Source of the DNA: Salticus scenicus
Lineage: Eukaryota > Arthropoda > Arachnida > Araneae > Salticidae
DNA: 64,000 nt
Reading direction: 5' to 3'
Assembly (NCBI GenBank): GCA_963930645.1
Contig: OZ005648.1
Location: 272,538,403 to 272,602,402, forward strand
A program made the position numbers and the translations under genes. Below the pieces are notes generated by a model. The model was not told the origin of the DNA, searched no databases, and saw only the letters and a program-made list of their open reading frames with translations. Positions 45,557 through 56,222 of this stretch are shown here, one piece after another. How positions within the stretch are numbered: position 1 is the stretch's first letter; every line of letters starts with the position of its first letter.

Positions 45557-45628
45557 ACCTGGATAGCTCAATTGGTAGAGCCTTGACCTTGTAAGTCAAA
45601 GGTCCGGGGTTCGACTCCCGGTCCAGGC
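45557..45628 (+). tRNA. tRNA-Thr(UGU)-like gene, right arm
   Basis: The anticodon stem TTGAC/GTCAA is perfect and the loop is CTTGTAA (TGT). The acceptor starts A instead of G, losing the first pair with C72. The D loop has one extra A compared with the left copy. The two copies therefore differ at compensating places and neither is perfect. Confidence 0.68.
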
Positions 45629-45837
45629 ATTATTTTCACTCACTCGGAAAAATAAAAAAATTCAATAAATATGATTTTCTTCCCAATAATAATAATAAAA
45701 AAAAAACAGTATTCATGTATTTAAAAAAAAAAAAAATCTTTTGTAAAAGAAAATCAGTTTGAAACTAAGAAGTTAGCACGATACAAATATATCCTTGAGG
45801 AGGTTGGGTTTTTTTTTTCTTTTAATCCATTTCCGTT

Positions 45838-45882
45838 TTATTTTTATTTATTTATTTATTTATTTATTTATTTTTTTTTTTT
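45838..45882. repeat. TTTA microsatellite and poly-T
   Basis: About nine TTTA units followed by a T run. Confidence 0.8.
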
Positions 45883-46793
45883 GAGAAATTAAATTTTTTA
45901 TTATTAGTTTTAAATGGGATATTACCTCCCTATTTTTGAAAGGGGTTATTAGTACAATTACCTCTGATAAAATTCAAATTCAATTCATTTTTAGAATAGA
46001 GAGAGGAGTTTATGACTTTCTTATAAACAGGTTTTTCTTTTTTTATAATAACAGTGGTAAGAATTTCAAAATTTTTATCAGCCAAAGATTTCATTTTTTT
46101 ACAGGACTACAATATATGATACATAATCTGCAATAGCGTATCGTGAATGAACTTTTGGGTATGCTCCATACAGGTGGCTAGAAACAGCACATTATGAAAA
46201 GCTCCTCTTCTGTTTGACTGTTAAAATGTCACCATATCTGTGTTGCTTTTCGAAATAAGCAAGTTAACAAGATGATTAAATATCCATTTTAATGTATTAT
46301 TTCTAATTACTTAAGTGGAACATACTGAAAGTGTCATTCATGAGATGTCACCAATAGTCTGTATAGGATAATAGCAGCTTAAAAAGATAATAAAATTTAA
46401 GTAGTTGCCTATCCAAATACTAAGGGAGAGTTTTTCTTTTTCTGACAATGTTACACTGTTCACAAAAAAAAAAAATATAAAAAAATCTCTCGTCATGTCT
46501 AAAGAATAACTTGCAACTGCGGAGTAAACAAACATTTTCCCAGCCTTTCATATAAACATTTTATCATTGCATATTACTTCATCATCTTAATATTTTTCCC
46601 CTCTCTCTTTCATTGAAATAATGTGGTGAAAATTTACTCTCTTTTTCTCGTGTGTATTTCCTGGCTGTAATGTTGAAAAGCAATTTACATAAACATACAT
46701 TTTCTGATTTATATAAGATTTCATTTGTATTTTAAAATTAATTACAATTATATTCAATTGTCATATTTGCCACCTAAATTTATTTTGTAAGTA

Positions 46794-46925
46794 CAGTCTA
46801 ACCTCGTTAACGTGAACACACTTAATGTGAATTACTTTTAACATGAACTGTTTCCATAATCCCGTTGCTACTGATAACGTGGACATTTTTTCTCCCTAGA
46901 GAATCACGTTAACGAGGTTCAGCTG
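46794..46925. mobile_element. Tigger/pogo-type MITE, 132 bp
   Basis: CAGTCTAACCTCGTTAACGT and the near-complement flank 90 bp. TA on both sides (46792-46793, 46926-46927). End style matches Tigger elements. Confidence 0.8.
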
Positions 46926-46927
46926 TA

Positions 46928-48120
46928 TTTTTAAAAATCTAAAGATTGGGTAAACGGATCAGTGAAAATGTGTATATACCAGTAAAATCTTAAAATTTCT
47001 GGTCCTGCACTTAATTTTCTTAATTTTTACCTTTGTTAGGTCTATTTCATTATAAATCAATAGTTTGAATTACATCCTCGCATAATTTTTAATTTGATTA
47101 CATTATAATCCAGCAACAGTGATGTAGATATTTTTAGTTCTGAAATTTAACTTTCTTTAAAATTTAAAGCATCAAAAATAAAAAACAATCTTATATGTTA
47201 TCAGACTTGATATGAGAATTTGAATTTTCTATTCTATATAGTATAAAAATTTTGCTGATATATTTATTAAAGTGAGATAAAATAAAACAACAGATTGATT
47301 TATATTCCTTTCAATCTGTTACTAGTAAAATAAGAATTTAAATGAACTCATTCGCTAAAAATAGTCAGTTTAAAAAAGGAGAGTTAAATAAATAAATAAT
47401 TTTAATTTTCACTTTTAAGGTATATATTTAAAAACAAGATTTAAATATGAGACATGTGGTATAAATTACTAGTGCTCTACCACTGAATTATTTAGTCGAT
47501 ATCAGACAATCTAACCTGTAGTAATCACTTATGTTAGAGCTTACAGATCACATTAAAAAATTTTTCTGTTTCATATGAGTAATTCCTTCAAGTCAGATAT
47601 TGGCTAGGTTTTTCAGTAAGTACAAAACTGACACAGTCAGAGGTTCTAAGTTTGAATCTTAGCCAAGTCACTTTTCCATTTTGCTAAAGATAATTCACTT
47701 TTAGAAATGTGTATACATCATGCTAAGAATTTGTAGTCAGATAATTTATCCGCAAACAATCAAATATTTATTACAATGTGCTATAAGGAGTAAGGGCATA
47801 CCAACATCAACAAATAAAAATGCTGTTTTTATATATTACATTGATTTTCGCATATTTCTTTTATGTACATTGAGATTTATTTTTCAGACTTCATAATTTT
47901 TTTTATATAATTACAATTTAGAGTAAATAAGATATTTTTTCTTCTTTTGGAAATTTATATAATATTATAACATTTAAAGAAAAAATTATCTTTAAGTTTG
48001 TTAATTTGTTTCAGAAATATATTTATTCATTTTGAAAGTAATAAGATATTGAGAATATAGCACTTTTAAACAAGTAATTTCATGATAATTTATAAATTCT
48101 TTTGATTAAAATTTAAACTT
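46928..48120. other. AT-rich non-coding stretch with tRNA-like relics
   Basis: At about 47600-47672, 'ctaagtttgaatcttag' forms a perfect five-pair T-arm and 'ggctagg...agccaag' an acceptor-like pairing; the rest is too decayed to call a tRNA. 'tagtgctctaccactgaatt' at 47470 is the complement of a tRNA D-arm. No gene seen. Confidence 0.4.
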
Positions 48121-48156
<36 letters not shown>

Positions 48157-48158
<2 letters not shown>

Positions 48159-48552
48159 GTCATTTCTCAAGAATTCTCTGTCATTTAGGTTAAACTCAAG
48201 GAGTTAGGAACAAAGCACCAAATAAAAAAATTATATTTTTTAGGCTATTTGGTTTTATTTTTACTCAAATAAAATATATCTTTTAGGGTGAATAAACATA
48301 TTCTAAATTGAAAAAAGAATTAAATAATATGTTGCAATTATAATTAATTTATTAGGGAATAAACTAATTATAATTGCAATATATTATTTCTTTTTTCAAT
48401 TTAGAATGTGTTTATCCACCCTAAAAGATATATTTTATTTGAGTAAAAATAAAACCAAATAGCCTAAAAAATATAATTTTTTTATTTGGTGCTTTGTTCC
48501 TAACTCCTTTAGTTTAACCTAAATGACAGAGAATTCTTGAGAAATGGTACCC
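48157..48552. mobile_element. Foldback MITE inserted in a TA repeat
   Basis: Ends GGGTCATTTCTCAAGAATTC and GAATTCTTGAGAAATGGTACCC (complement, one 2-base indel). The arms are about 190 bp, almost identical, meeting near 48350. It lies next to a 30-bp TA microsatellite (48125-48156), and TATA lies on both sides. No coding capacity. Confidence 0.85.
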
Positions 48553-48569
48553 TATATACATTTTCACAC

Positions 48570-49010
48570 TTCGTTGGCCAACAGTTGGTTTTGGCCGCTG
48601 GCCCTCGGTTGAGCCAACCGTTGGGTGACAGTTGGGCCAACAGTAGAACGGTTAGAAAAACTGGCCTAACCGTAGCCCAACAGTCTGCCAACCGTGGCCC
48701 AACGGTCATCCAACCGTGGGCCAACAGTTCACCGACCGTTTGCCAACCATGGCCCAACTGTTTGCCAACCATGGCCCAACCGTTTGCCAACCATGGCCCA
48801 ACCGTTCGCCAACCATGGCCCAACCGTTCGCCAACCATGACCCAACCGTTTGCCAACCATGACCCAACCGTTTGCCAACCATGACCCAACTGCTCCATCG
48901 TTGGGCCAACCGTCACCCAACGGTTAGCTCAACCGAGGGCCAGCGGCCAAAACCAACGGTTGGCCAACGATGAAGGAAACTGTAGGGCCAACCGTTTCCC
49001 AACCATTCCG
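48570..49010. repeat. Right subterminal array with a 22-bp tandem core
   Basis: Between about 48738 and 48890, CGTTTGCCAACCATGGCCCAAC-type units of 22 bp run about seven times with few changes (TTT/TTC, GGC/GAC). Outside the core, inverted phrases 'ggttttggccgctggccctc' (48588) and its complement near 48933 show that the array is also a palindrome. Several frames stay open because the unit lacks stops. It matches the left array's TTGGGCCAA word. Confidence 0.85.
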
Positions 49011-49027
49011 TGTTACTTGGGAACGTT

Positions 49028-49696
49028 CGGAAGCCTGTCGAATCTTTGTCGTCCAACCCTCTTCTGCTTCATATTCTCGATGTAGATGCACCATTTAATG
49101 AAATCAGTTGTGGTGCTGATTTCTTTAGTCAGCAGGGTCTGATAAATGTCCTCTGCAACGCCTTTCATTAGGTGAGACACTTTTTCGACTTCGGACATTG
49201 AAGGATTAATTTCCTGGCACAGACCTAAGACAATCTGTATATAGGACTGTGTACTCTCTCCTGACCGCTGTGCTCTGTACTTCAATTGTTCTTCCGCCTT
49301 CCTGGTATACTTTTGTCTGTTGCCGAAAAGGCCGCTTAATTCCTTCTTGAACACTTCCCAGGAATTCAGAGTATCTTCATTGTTTATATACCGTTGCTTT
49401 GCAGTACCATCAAGGAAGAAATACACATTGGCTCAGCACATCATGTCATCCCATTTGTTAAATTTAGCCACTCGATCGTATTCTTTAAGCCATTTCAGAG
49501 GGTCTTCTCCAGGCTCTCCTCGGAAGGTCGATGGGCTCCTTGGTTGCTGGTAGGTAGGAGTCAAAACGATGGGCTTGGTCTCTTCTGGCACTTTGGTTTC
49601 TGGCATTTTCGTTTTCTTCTTTTTGCTCTCTGGAAAATAAAGTCCGTACTCGGGATATAGTCCTCTTAAACGGAGACTTCTGCGAAGATTATCCAC
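49028..49696 (-). pseudogene. gag: Gypsy-1 gag, N-terminal half
   Basis: ATG at 49696, 38 bases from the LTR. The retrotransposon gag core follows: 'FRGEPGEDPLKWLKEYDRVA', then 'YFFLDGTAKQRYIN' and 'WEVFKKELSGLFG'. An in-frame TGA at 49433-49435 (after MMC) interrupts it. The frame runs straight into 38873 when the 10-kb insertion is discounted. Confidence 0.9.
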
Positions 49697-49711
49697 GTTT
49701 GCAAGGTTTAT

Positions 49712-49730
49712 TTACCCGGCGCCTCCACCA
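49712..49730 (-). promoter_or_regulatory. Gypsy-1 primer binding site
   Basis: Minus strand TGGTGGAGGCGCCGGGTAA lies three bases inside the 5' LTR. It would pair with a tRNA ending CCCGGCGCCTCCA-CCA. The exact tRNA was not determined. Confidence 0.65.
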
Positions 49731-49733
49731 AAA

Positions 49734-50099
49734 TGTCACACAGATGTCGTGAAGAGTCAAAGTGAACACTCGAAGTTAAGTAACAAACGTAGTTTATTAG
49801 TAGAACAAACTTGTAACACAGCTACACTCGGCTGGGAGCATACACAAACTGAGGAACAAGTCGCTTATATACAATATTCAAATATTCCAGAATACAAGAT
49901 TAACATATATTAGAATATTCTAGAAACTGCTAGAACAGGAAATTAAATATGCAAAGATAATTATAAGAATTTAGAAATAATTTTTAGAGTCTTTAAATTT
50001 ACCTGCCCCCGGCTGAAATCGAACTGAGGCCATCTGGGTGACAGTCCAGAGACATAGCTCTACGCCACGGCGGCTGTAAAGATAGCTGATTTTGTGGCA
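49734..50099 (-). repeat. Gypsy-1 5' LTR
   Basis: 366 bp, partner of 19928-20293. The few differences suggest moderate age. Confidence 0.92.
50005..50074 (-). tRNA. tRNA-Asp-like sequence in the 5' LTR
   Basis: Same as the copy at 20199-20268 with two substitutions (one in the T arm, one beside the anticodon arm). Its presence in both LTRs shows it is copied with the element. Confidence 0.5.
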
Positions 50100-50736
50100 A
50101 TATGTACACACCACATTGTGCACGTTAATATAGTCCTACATTAATCGCACATAGCACAACCTGAAATGCATTTCTAGGAATTTCCTAACATAGTCCCATT
50201 ATACTTTTAATCCTTTGAATAGCCCTGTAAACAAATTATGAATAATTTTTATAGCCGATTCGACATAAAACATGCTTTTATGCATATAAAAAATGTAAGT
50301 GCAGTCTATAGATGTTAAACTGTATAGGGGAGACCCGTGTACCTAGGGCCACCCCACTTTATTTGAATAATATTTGATTTTAAGTTTTATTACTCAATTG
50401 GGCGAGTAACAACACCAATTGCCACTTTTACAACTACTTTGAAACTTTTGAGGAGAAAGTTTTGACAAGTTACATGTAGAAAACAAATTTACATAGTTTG
50501 AAGTAAAATTTTGCAGCTCATCTCTTTTGCTATTTAACAAAGGCAAGTCAAATATTTTTCTTTTATTTCTAGTGTATAATTTTGCTTGTTATATTGAGTA
50601 ATAAAGGAGATATTTAATTAGACTTCTCTGCATGTGGATTTTTTAGTGGAAGGCATTTTGAATGAAGTTACCAAAACTTGTACCTAAGGCCACATAGCTA
50701 CCTTGTACCTAGGGCCAGTGTGTTTGGACACTTTAA

Positions 50737-52309
50737 CACTTTCGCGACCGCATGTTTTAGTTCCCCATCATACTATAGGTATGGAGAACTTAGGTAATTG
50801 TGAAAAATTTCGACCTCGGTTTTTTTACTTTTTTATACGTTTTCAGGTGTGAGGAATCCGAAAATGACAAAATTTGTATGGTGTCTGTTAGTCCGTTAGT
50901 TTGTTAGTCTATTCACACGATATCTCACGAACAAATGATCGCAGAGAGGTCAGATCAGTTTTAAAATATTACTTTCGATACTGTCAAGAACCCTATTCAT
51001 TTGCAACATTCGAATTAAAAACTCCGTAAGTTATTAGAAATTTACGATTTTCTTAACATGGGAGAATAGGACAAAAATTCACTTAAACGTGCATTAAATG
51101 GAAACTTTGTACTGTAAAAATGTCAGACGTTTTAAAATATCAGTTTTGATGCCGGAATGAACATCAGTAACTATAAATATGCTACTTTGAAAATTTCGCA
51201 AGTTATTGGAAATTTACAAATTTCTTAACATGGCAGTATATGGCAAAATTTCACATAAACGTCAATTTTGAGAGATATTTTCATCGTAAAGATGTCAGAC
51301 TACTTTTTAGGACACTGGCATGAATATTAATGACTATAAATTTTCCAATATAAAAATTTCGTAAGTTATTGGAAATTTACGAATTTCTTAACATGGAAGA
51401 ATAGAGCAAAATTTCACATAAACGTCAATCTTGAGGGATATTTTCATCCTAAAGATTTCAAACCACTTTCGAATTATTATTTAGGATACTGGCATGAATA
51501 TCATAGACTATGATTTTTCCAATTTAAAAAATTCGTAAGTTATTTGGAATTTACGATTTACTTAACATGTCAGAATAAGGCAAAATTGAACATAAACTTC
51601 CATTTTGAGGATCATAAATACATTAGACAACTTCAAAATTACATTTATGATATTTGTTTGAACATGACTGAATACAAATATTCTAATAGGAAAATTTCGT
51701 AACGTAATTTACGATTTTATCAACATAGCGAAATTGTAAATTTTTCTTATAAATATGAATTTTGAGGATTATTGCATTGGAAATAGTAGCATGAAAACTA
51801 AACAAAGGAATTGACCCTGATAAAATAAGTTAATAGATTAGAATAAGATAAATATATCGAAGTGAACGGTGGATAGCCTATTAGGCGGGGATTTCATTCT
51901 GTCACTGTATCAAGCTTTGGTGAAATTCATTTCTTTTAACATGATTATAATATGCTTCACACTAGAAATTTATGAGAACGTAAATATGATGGGAAACTGA
52001 GCAGAGTCCACCTATGCCAACTAGTTTGTCTTTTTGACAGTAAGGTGCGCCTGTGGGCGTTTTTCCCATAAGTTACAATTTTTCAAAACAAAATTTTTCG
52101 TATTCACATTTTTATTACAAATGGATATGCATTATAATCATACCCTCTCTAATCAAAGTATTTGCATCCATAGTATACTGATTGTACAAATATGAATAAT
52201 TGTGTATATTTTTTAGAAACAAATAACATACAAATTGCAGAAGAAACGCCCACTGGTGGAGTTTCATATTTTCAAATGACGTGAATCTACGTCAGCGGTC
52301 GCGAAAGTG
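50737..52309. mobile_element. piggyBac-like TTAA element, non-autonomous
   Basis: CACTTTCGCGACCGC and GCGGTCGCGAAAGTG are exact inverted ends, each next to TTAA (50733-50736, 52310-52313). TTAA target use is typical of piggyBac and Kolobok; the ends alone do not separate them. The interior is a related repeat-family copy plus a 170-bp array, with no transposase. Confidence 0.82.
51020..51740 (+). repeat. Tandem array, about 170-bp unit, five copies
   Basis: 'cttaacatgg'-type words fall at 51052, 51224, 51387 and 51561, with a weak form at 51720 (spacings 172, 163, 174, about 160). Each follows 'gtaagttattggaaatttac' and precedes 'aaaatttcacataaacgt'. Confidence 0.82.
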
Positions 52310-52341
52310 TTAAGAAGCAAAGTACAGCCTGTACTAATTGA

Positions 52342-52545
52342 ATGCTGGCAAACCCTGGTAAACTAATCACTATATATGACGTTGCTGAAAATGTTGACAA
52401 GTCCTATCCGTCGGCCTTTACTCCTGTAAACATTCTATCAGGCTTTCTTGTATCCGGCATATGGCCAATGAATCAAAATACATTCACTGTGGATGAATAT
52501 TTAAGTTCAAATGTGACTGAAAGACAAGATCCCTCCATAAATTAA
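52342..52545 (+). pseudogene. Pogo-like transposase C-terminal remnant
   Basis: 'ILSGFLVSGIWPMNQNTFT' matches the 'SGIWPFN' C-terminal segment seen in pogo/Jerky-type DDE transposases. Only about 65 residues remain; the catalytic core is gone or lost to the TTAA insertion. Confidence 0.7.
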
Positions 52546-53231
52546 AAAAAAAAAAAAAAAAAAAAAAGATTTTCCAGGAAGAAAGTGAACCAACAATGAT
52601 AGAACTGGATGTCACCGTTTCATGTCCTGTTGAAATTTCGAAACCTTCAACATCTAACATCTTTTCGTGTGTCGTGCTTTACCAGGTACGAACCTAAGCA
52701 AAATCTCCCACATCAAAAAAAAGATGTGTCCGAAAATCAGAGAGATCTAGAAATCCAAGAGACACTCCAGAAAAAAATAAGTAACTGAAAAAAAAAAAAA
52801 AAAAAAACCATTCTGTTAGAATATCCCAAAGAAAAAAAAAAAAAAAAAAAGAAAGAAAGAAAAATGTCGTGTTTCAAATTAAGGCAACAACATGATAATT
52901 ATTATATGATAAATAAATACATTACTTCATATTGTCTCTTGTATAAAATACATGCTTATATGCTTATTTTCTATTCATTAGAAAGTGAAATCTAAATTTG
53001 AGAGAATGGCCCTAGGTACAATGAGGGTGTTGTACTTAGGGCCATGAGTGAAGTTTTTTTAAAAGCCTTCTATTGGTCGGAATTTATTATTTTAGGTATT
53101 TATATTAAATCCCAATTGGAAGTAATTAGTCCTAAAGATATGTACATATCAGTTTGATAATTTTAAACAGATCAAGGGCTGTTTTTTTGGGCATTGAAAA
53201 AAAGCGGCCCTAGGTACACGGGTCCCCCCTA

Positions 53232-53636
53232 CCCATAAAAAATTTCGCTCATAGTCGTAATGTACTAGAATTATTTTTGGATGTTTCTGTACATGAACCA
53301 TTTACTTAATCTGAATGAATAGTGTAGTGTCCCTATATGATACAGATCTAAGATAGTGAGTTTTGAATTTCTGCTACTATTTGTTCTTGAGATATGCTGA
53401 TAACAGACACACACACAGTCCAACCGCTTAAAACATGATTTTGGTATTGGGGGGGGGGGGGGACCTTAAAATATCTAAATATAAAAAAAACTCATTTTCA
53501 AAAATTTGACCCAAAAATAGTATATACGGGTGAGAGAAAGAAAATTTTGAACTAGACAAAAATTTCTCTATAGTGATATAATTACATTGTATACAAAGGT
53601 GGTCTAAAAACTCTAAATTAAAGTGCAGAAGCAATA
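53232..53636. other. Non-coding stretch between two TA-target elements
   Basis: AT-rich, with a G run at 53450-53461. No gene. Confidence 0.5.
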
Positions 53637-53638
53637 TA

Positions 53639-55800
53639 CAGTAGAACCCCTCTTAACCGGCTTAAATGGGACCGAGGGTAAGCCGGTTAAGCGAAAATCC
53701 GGTTAAAGCGGAGAAGAGAAAAAATGTGAGATAATATGCACTTTTTTTTATAAATAAATGAAAAATTTAATTATTACGTCAATTTATCGTATAAATTTAC
53801 AATATCACAGATTATCACATACCTTTAAGATGAACTAGTATTAAAAAAATCAGTAACTTTTTTTTGCTGGAGACGGGAAGTTCGACTACTTGCAGCATAG
53901 TTTCGCCATTTTTTTAAGAGCATCACATCCATGCGAGAGGCCGATACCTGCTGCTCCACATAGCACAGTACCATTTCCAAAGCTTTTATTTCATACGTAT
54001 GTGATATGATGGATGTGGCGGAATTGCCGTCGGTGTCGTCGTCCTCGTCATCTTGAACATCTGAGACGGCGCCTACGATTTCGTCATCCGACAAAGTCTC
54101 TTGCTGGAGATCCTTGTCAGCGGCCAGCCACTGCTCCACGTCTTCTGCATCGACATCTTGACATCCATCAAGTCCTGTTAATGTTGACAAAAAGGTGTCC
54201 GAAGAAAGTTCTGTTGAAATGACCGTCTCTTCTTCGATATTATTAGTAGACCAAATTTTTCGCCAAGATAACACCAGTGTGGATTCCGGTAGCTCTGACC
54301 ATGACTCAGCTATCATGTAGATAACATCCTTTATGTTGATCTTTTTCAACAAATCGATGACGCTGATATCACTGCTGTCTTCTTCACACAATGCTGTCAG
54401 ATGCTTTTTTCTGTACTTCCTCTTAACACTCTCTATTACGCCCTGGTCCATGGGCTGTATCAGAGCAGTCACGTTCGCTGGCAGAAAGATTGCCTTATGT
54501 CACCCACTTTCAGTTCCTCTTCACTTGGATGGGATGGTGCATTGTCCAACAACAATAGCGCTTTTACAGGCAACTTCTTGGATTTGAGATGTTTTTTTTT
54601 ACAGATGGCACAAACTCGGAATGGAACCATTCCACAAACAACTCTTGGTTCATCCAAGCAGATTTTGATGAACGGTAGTAAACCGGGAGAGACTTGACGT
54701 TGATATTACTGAATGCTCTTGGCTTTTTTGCTTTACCAATTAGCATCACTGGTAATTTATCAGTGCCAGCAGCGTTAGAGCATAGAGATGCGGTCACTCT
54801 GTCTTTGCTTTTCTTGTAGCCTGGTGCCGCAGCTTCTTTTCTGGATGCTAAAGTTTTCGATGGAAGCATTCTGTAATAGAGGCCAGTTTCATCCACATTA
54901 TATATTTGTTCACTGGATAAATTTATTTCTTTCACTAAAACTTCAAATTTCTTTTGAAATTTAGCCGCTTCTTCAGGGTTGGACGATAACTTTTCTCCAG
55001 ATATCGTGAGCATGTGGATCCCGTGCCTTTTCTTCCATCTGTTTAGCCAACCTTCGCTTGCTTTAAAATCATCTTCTCCACCCATTTTCTGATGAAGAAC
55101 AGCCTTTTCTTTAATGATGGGTCCGCTGATCGGCTTTCCATTCGCTCTTTCCTGATTAAACCATAGAAGAAGCGCATCATCTAGTTTTTCCAGCCTTGGT
55201 TTCTTCAGGGTGGAACGGGATTCAAGGGCGTCTTTCGAATCTAATTTTGAGCAAAATGACTCGATTTCGGACCTCTTCTTCTTCCAGTCACCTACAGTGC
55301 TTTCACCAACACCAAAAGATAAAGCAATAGATTTCAGGCTTTCACCCTTATCAATCCTTTTTAATGCCTCCAAAAGTAATTCCATCGACACAACAACGCG
55401 CTTCCTTTTCCCACAACTCGCCATTTTTGAAATAACTTTCAGCTTTTAACACGTTTAGTCGGGAACAAACAATGATCTGTAAGTGATTTCGTCCTTTTGT
55501 CGCATTTCTAGTCATTTCCTTCCTTTCACCCCTCGCAACTTGGGATCGTCTGACTCAGCCAATCACCGCACTTCATTGGTAGAACACGTGCCTCCTTCTC
55601 CAATGTCAAGGTCAAATTGTGCCTGTCCGTTTTCTGAGTGCAAAAGCGTGTGCGATATTGCACGCAATGTTTCTTTTTGAAAACTTTTATTGTTTATAAT
55701 ATTTGAAAAAAAAAAAATAATAATAATAATTCAAATAAATATCAGCCCGGTTAAAGAGGAGAACTGGTTACACGGAGGCCGGTTAAGAGGGGTTCTACTG
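53639..55800 (-). mobile_element. Tigger (pogo) DNA transposon
   Basis: 2162 bp, TA on both sides (53637-53638, 55801-55802). Ends CAGTAGAACCCCTCTTAACC are inverted and matching over about 24 bp; AACCGGTT words recur inside. One transposase pseudogene on the minus strand. Confidence 0.95.
53825..55424 (-). pseudogene. Tigger transposase with two frameshifts
   Basis: From ATG at 55424: a CENP-B-type helix-turn-helix ('SLKSIALSFGVGESTVGDW'), a second DNA-binding CENP-B domain ('GGEDDFKASEGWLNRWKKRH'), then DDE catalysis: D1 in 'QIYNVDETGLYY', D2 in 'LLLLDNAPSHPS' (near 54545), D3 in 'LIQPMDQGVIESVK' (near 54450). The acidic tail has repeated Asp/Glu near 54050. A frameshift at the T8 run near 54590 splits the core, and a one-base loss near 54490 shifts again. 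Otherwise complete, so recently inactivated. Confidence 0.92.
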
Positions 55801-55802
55801 TA

Positions 55803-56222
55803 GTTAACCTTATGCTGACACATTGAAATCTCTAGTTGTCAACATATTACCATATTTATTTACTGAATTAACTTAAGAAACGTAATTTTAAACGCGTCGA
55901 TTTGGAATCCTTTTAATGTGATAAATATAAAAATAACACATGTGGATGAAATTTATTAATAACTTGAAATGAAAAAAGCTTTCATAATTTTAAACATAAG
56001 CCTTTAAAAAATAAGTAAAATGAATAAAGAAGAAGAAGAAAGAGCGAGAGAGAGATTGAAAGAAAAAGAAGAAGAAAGAAAAGGACATTTAAAAGATAAA
56101 TACAATTTTAAATTTTTAGACACACTTTTATAAATAAAAAATTTTGAAATATTTTATATGGGTCCACAGGAAATTACACTTGAATAAATAAAGTCTGTAT
56201 GTTAATTATAAATTATCTATAA
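55803..56222. other. Non-coding flank with GAA-rich microsatellite
   Basis: A purine-rich run of GAAGAA/GAGA units at 56026-56091. No gene. Confidence 0.6.

Larger units (their letters stand above)
45354..45669. repeat. Long palindrome carrying a tRNA-Thr-like gene in each arm
   Basis: Arms of about 150 bp, 'tttattgaattttttta' to 'caacctttaggc' on the left and the complement on the right, are separated by about ten bases (gcagaaaaaaagc). Arm identity is high. Each arm holds one tRNA-like gene pointing toward the outside of the palindrome. Confidence 0.88.
38877..49021. mobile_element. 10.1-kb unclassified DNA element in Gypsy-1 gag
   Basis: Ends CCCAAGTAACAC and GTGTTACTTGGG are inverted. 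AAC flanks both sides (38874-38876, 49022-49024), and deleting the element with one AAC restores the gag frame, so these boundaries are firm. Inside each end lie dense arrays of the palindromic word TTGGGCCAA. The interior (39261-48156) has no long ORF, only smaller repeats and weak exon candidates. A 3-bp duplication with these ends does not match a superfamily I can name. Confidence 0.92.
19928..50099 (-). mobile_element. Gypsy-1 LTR retrotransposon split by nested insertions
   Basis: Two 366-bp LTRs (19928-20293 and 49734-50099) bracket minus-strand gag, protease and pol. The span is 30.2 kb, but removing the Copia insertion (23614-38059) and the 10-kb DNA element (38877-49021) with one copy of each target duplication leaves about 5.6 kb, a normal Gypsy length. 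The protease and gag frames read through both junctions once the insertions are discounted, which proves they were one element. No clean target duplication is seen outside the LTRs; only ATGT lies near both ends. Family style is 297/17.6-like. Confidence 0.95.
50327..53229 (+). mobile_element. Pogo-like element with TA target, split by a TTAA element
   Basis: Ends GGGGAGACCCGTGTACCTAG and the near-complement, with TA outside (50325-50326, 53230-53231). The word GTACCTAGGGCCA repeats near each end (50687, 50709, 53005, 53035). A C-terminal transposase remnant is at 52342-52545. Poly-A runs at 52545-52567, 52789-52807 and 52832-52850. Confidence 0.8.

Noticed and set aside
47600..47672. A possible tRNA
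   Set aside because: The T-arm is good but the anticodon arm and D-arm do not fold acceptably; treated as a decayed tRNA-derived relic.
48690..48890. CRISPR-like array of short repeats
   Set aside because: The 22-bp units follow each other with no unique spacers, the setting is eukaryotic, and the array is part of a transposon end.
48509..48920. Overlapping open frames on both strands with a Gly/Trp/Val-rich repeating peptide
   Set aside because: They are translations of the 22-bp noncoding array; the unit has no stops in several frames, so open frames arise automatically.
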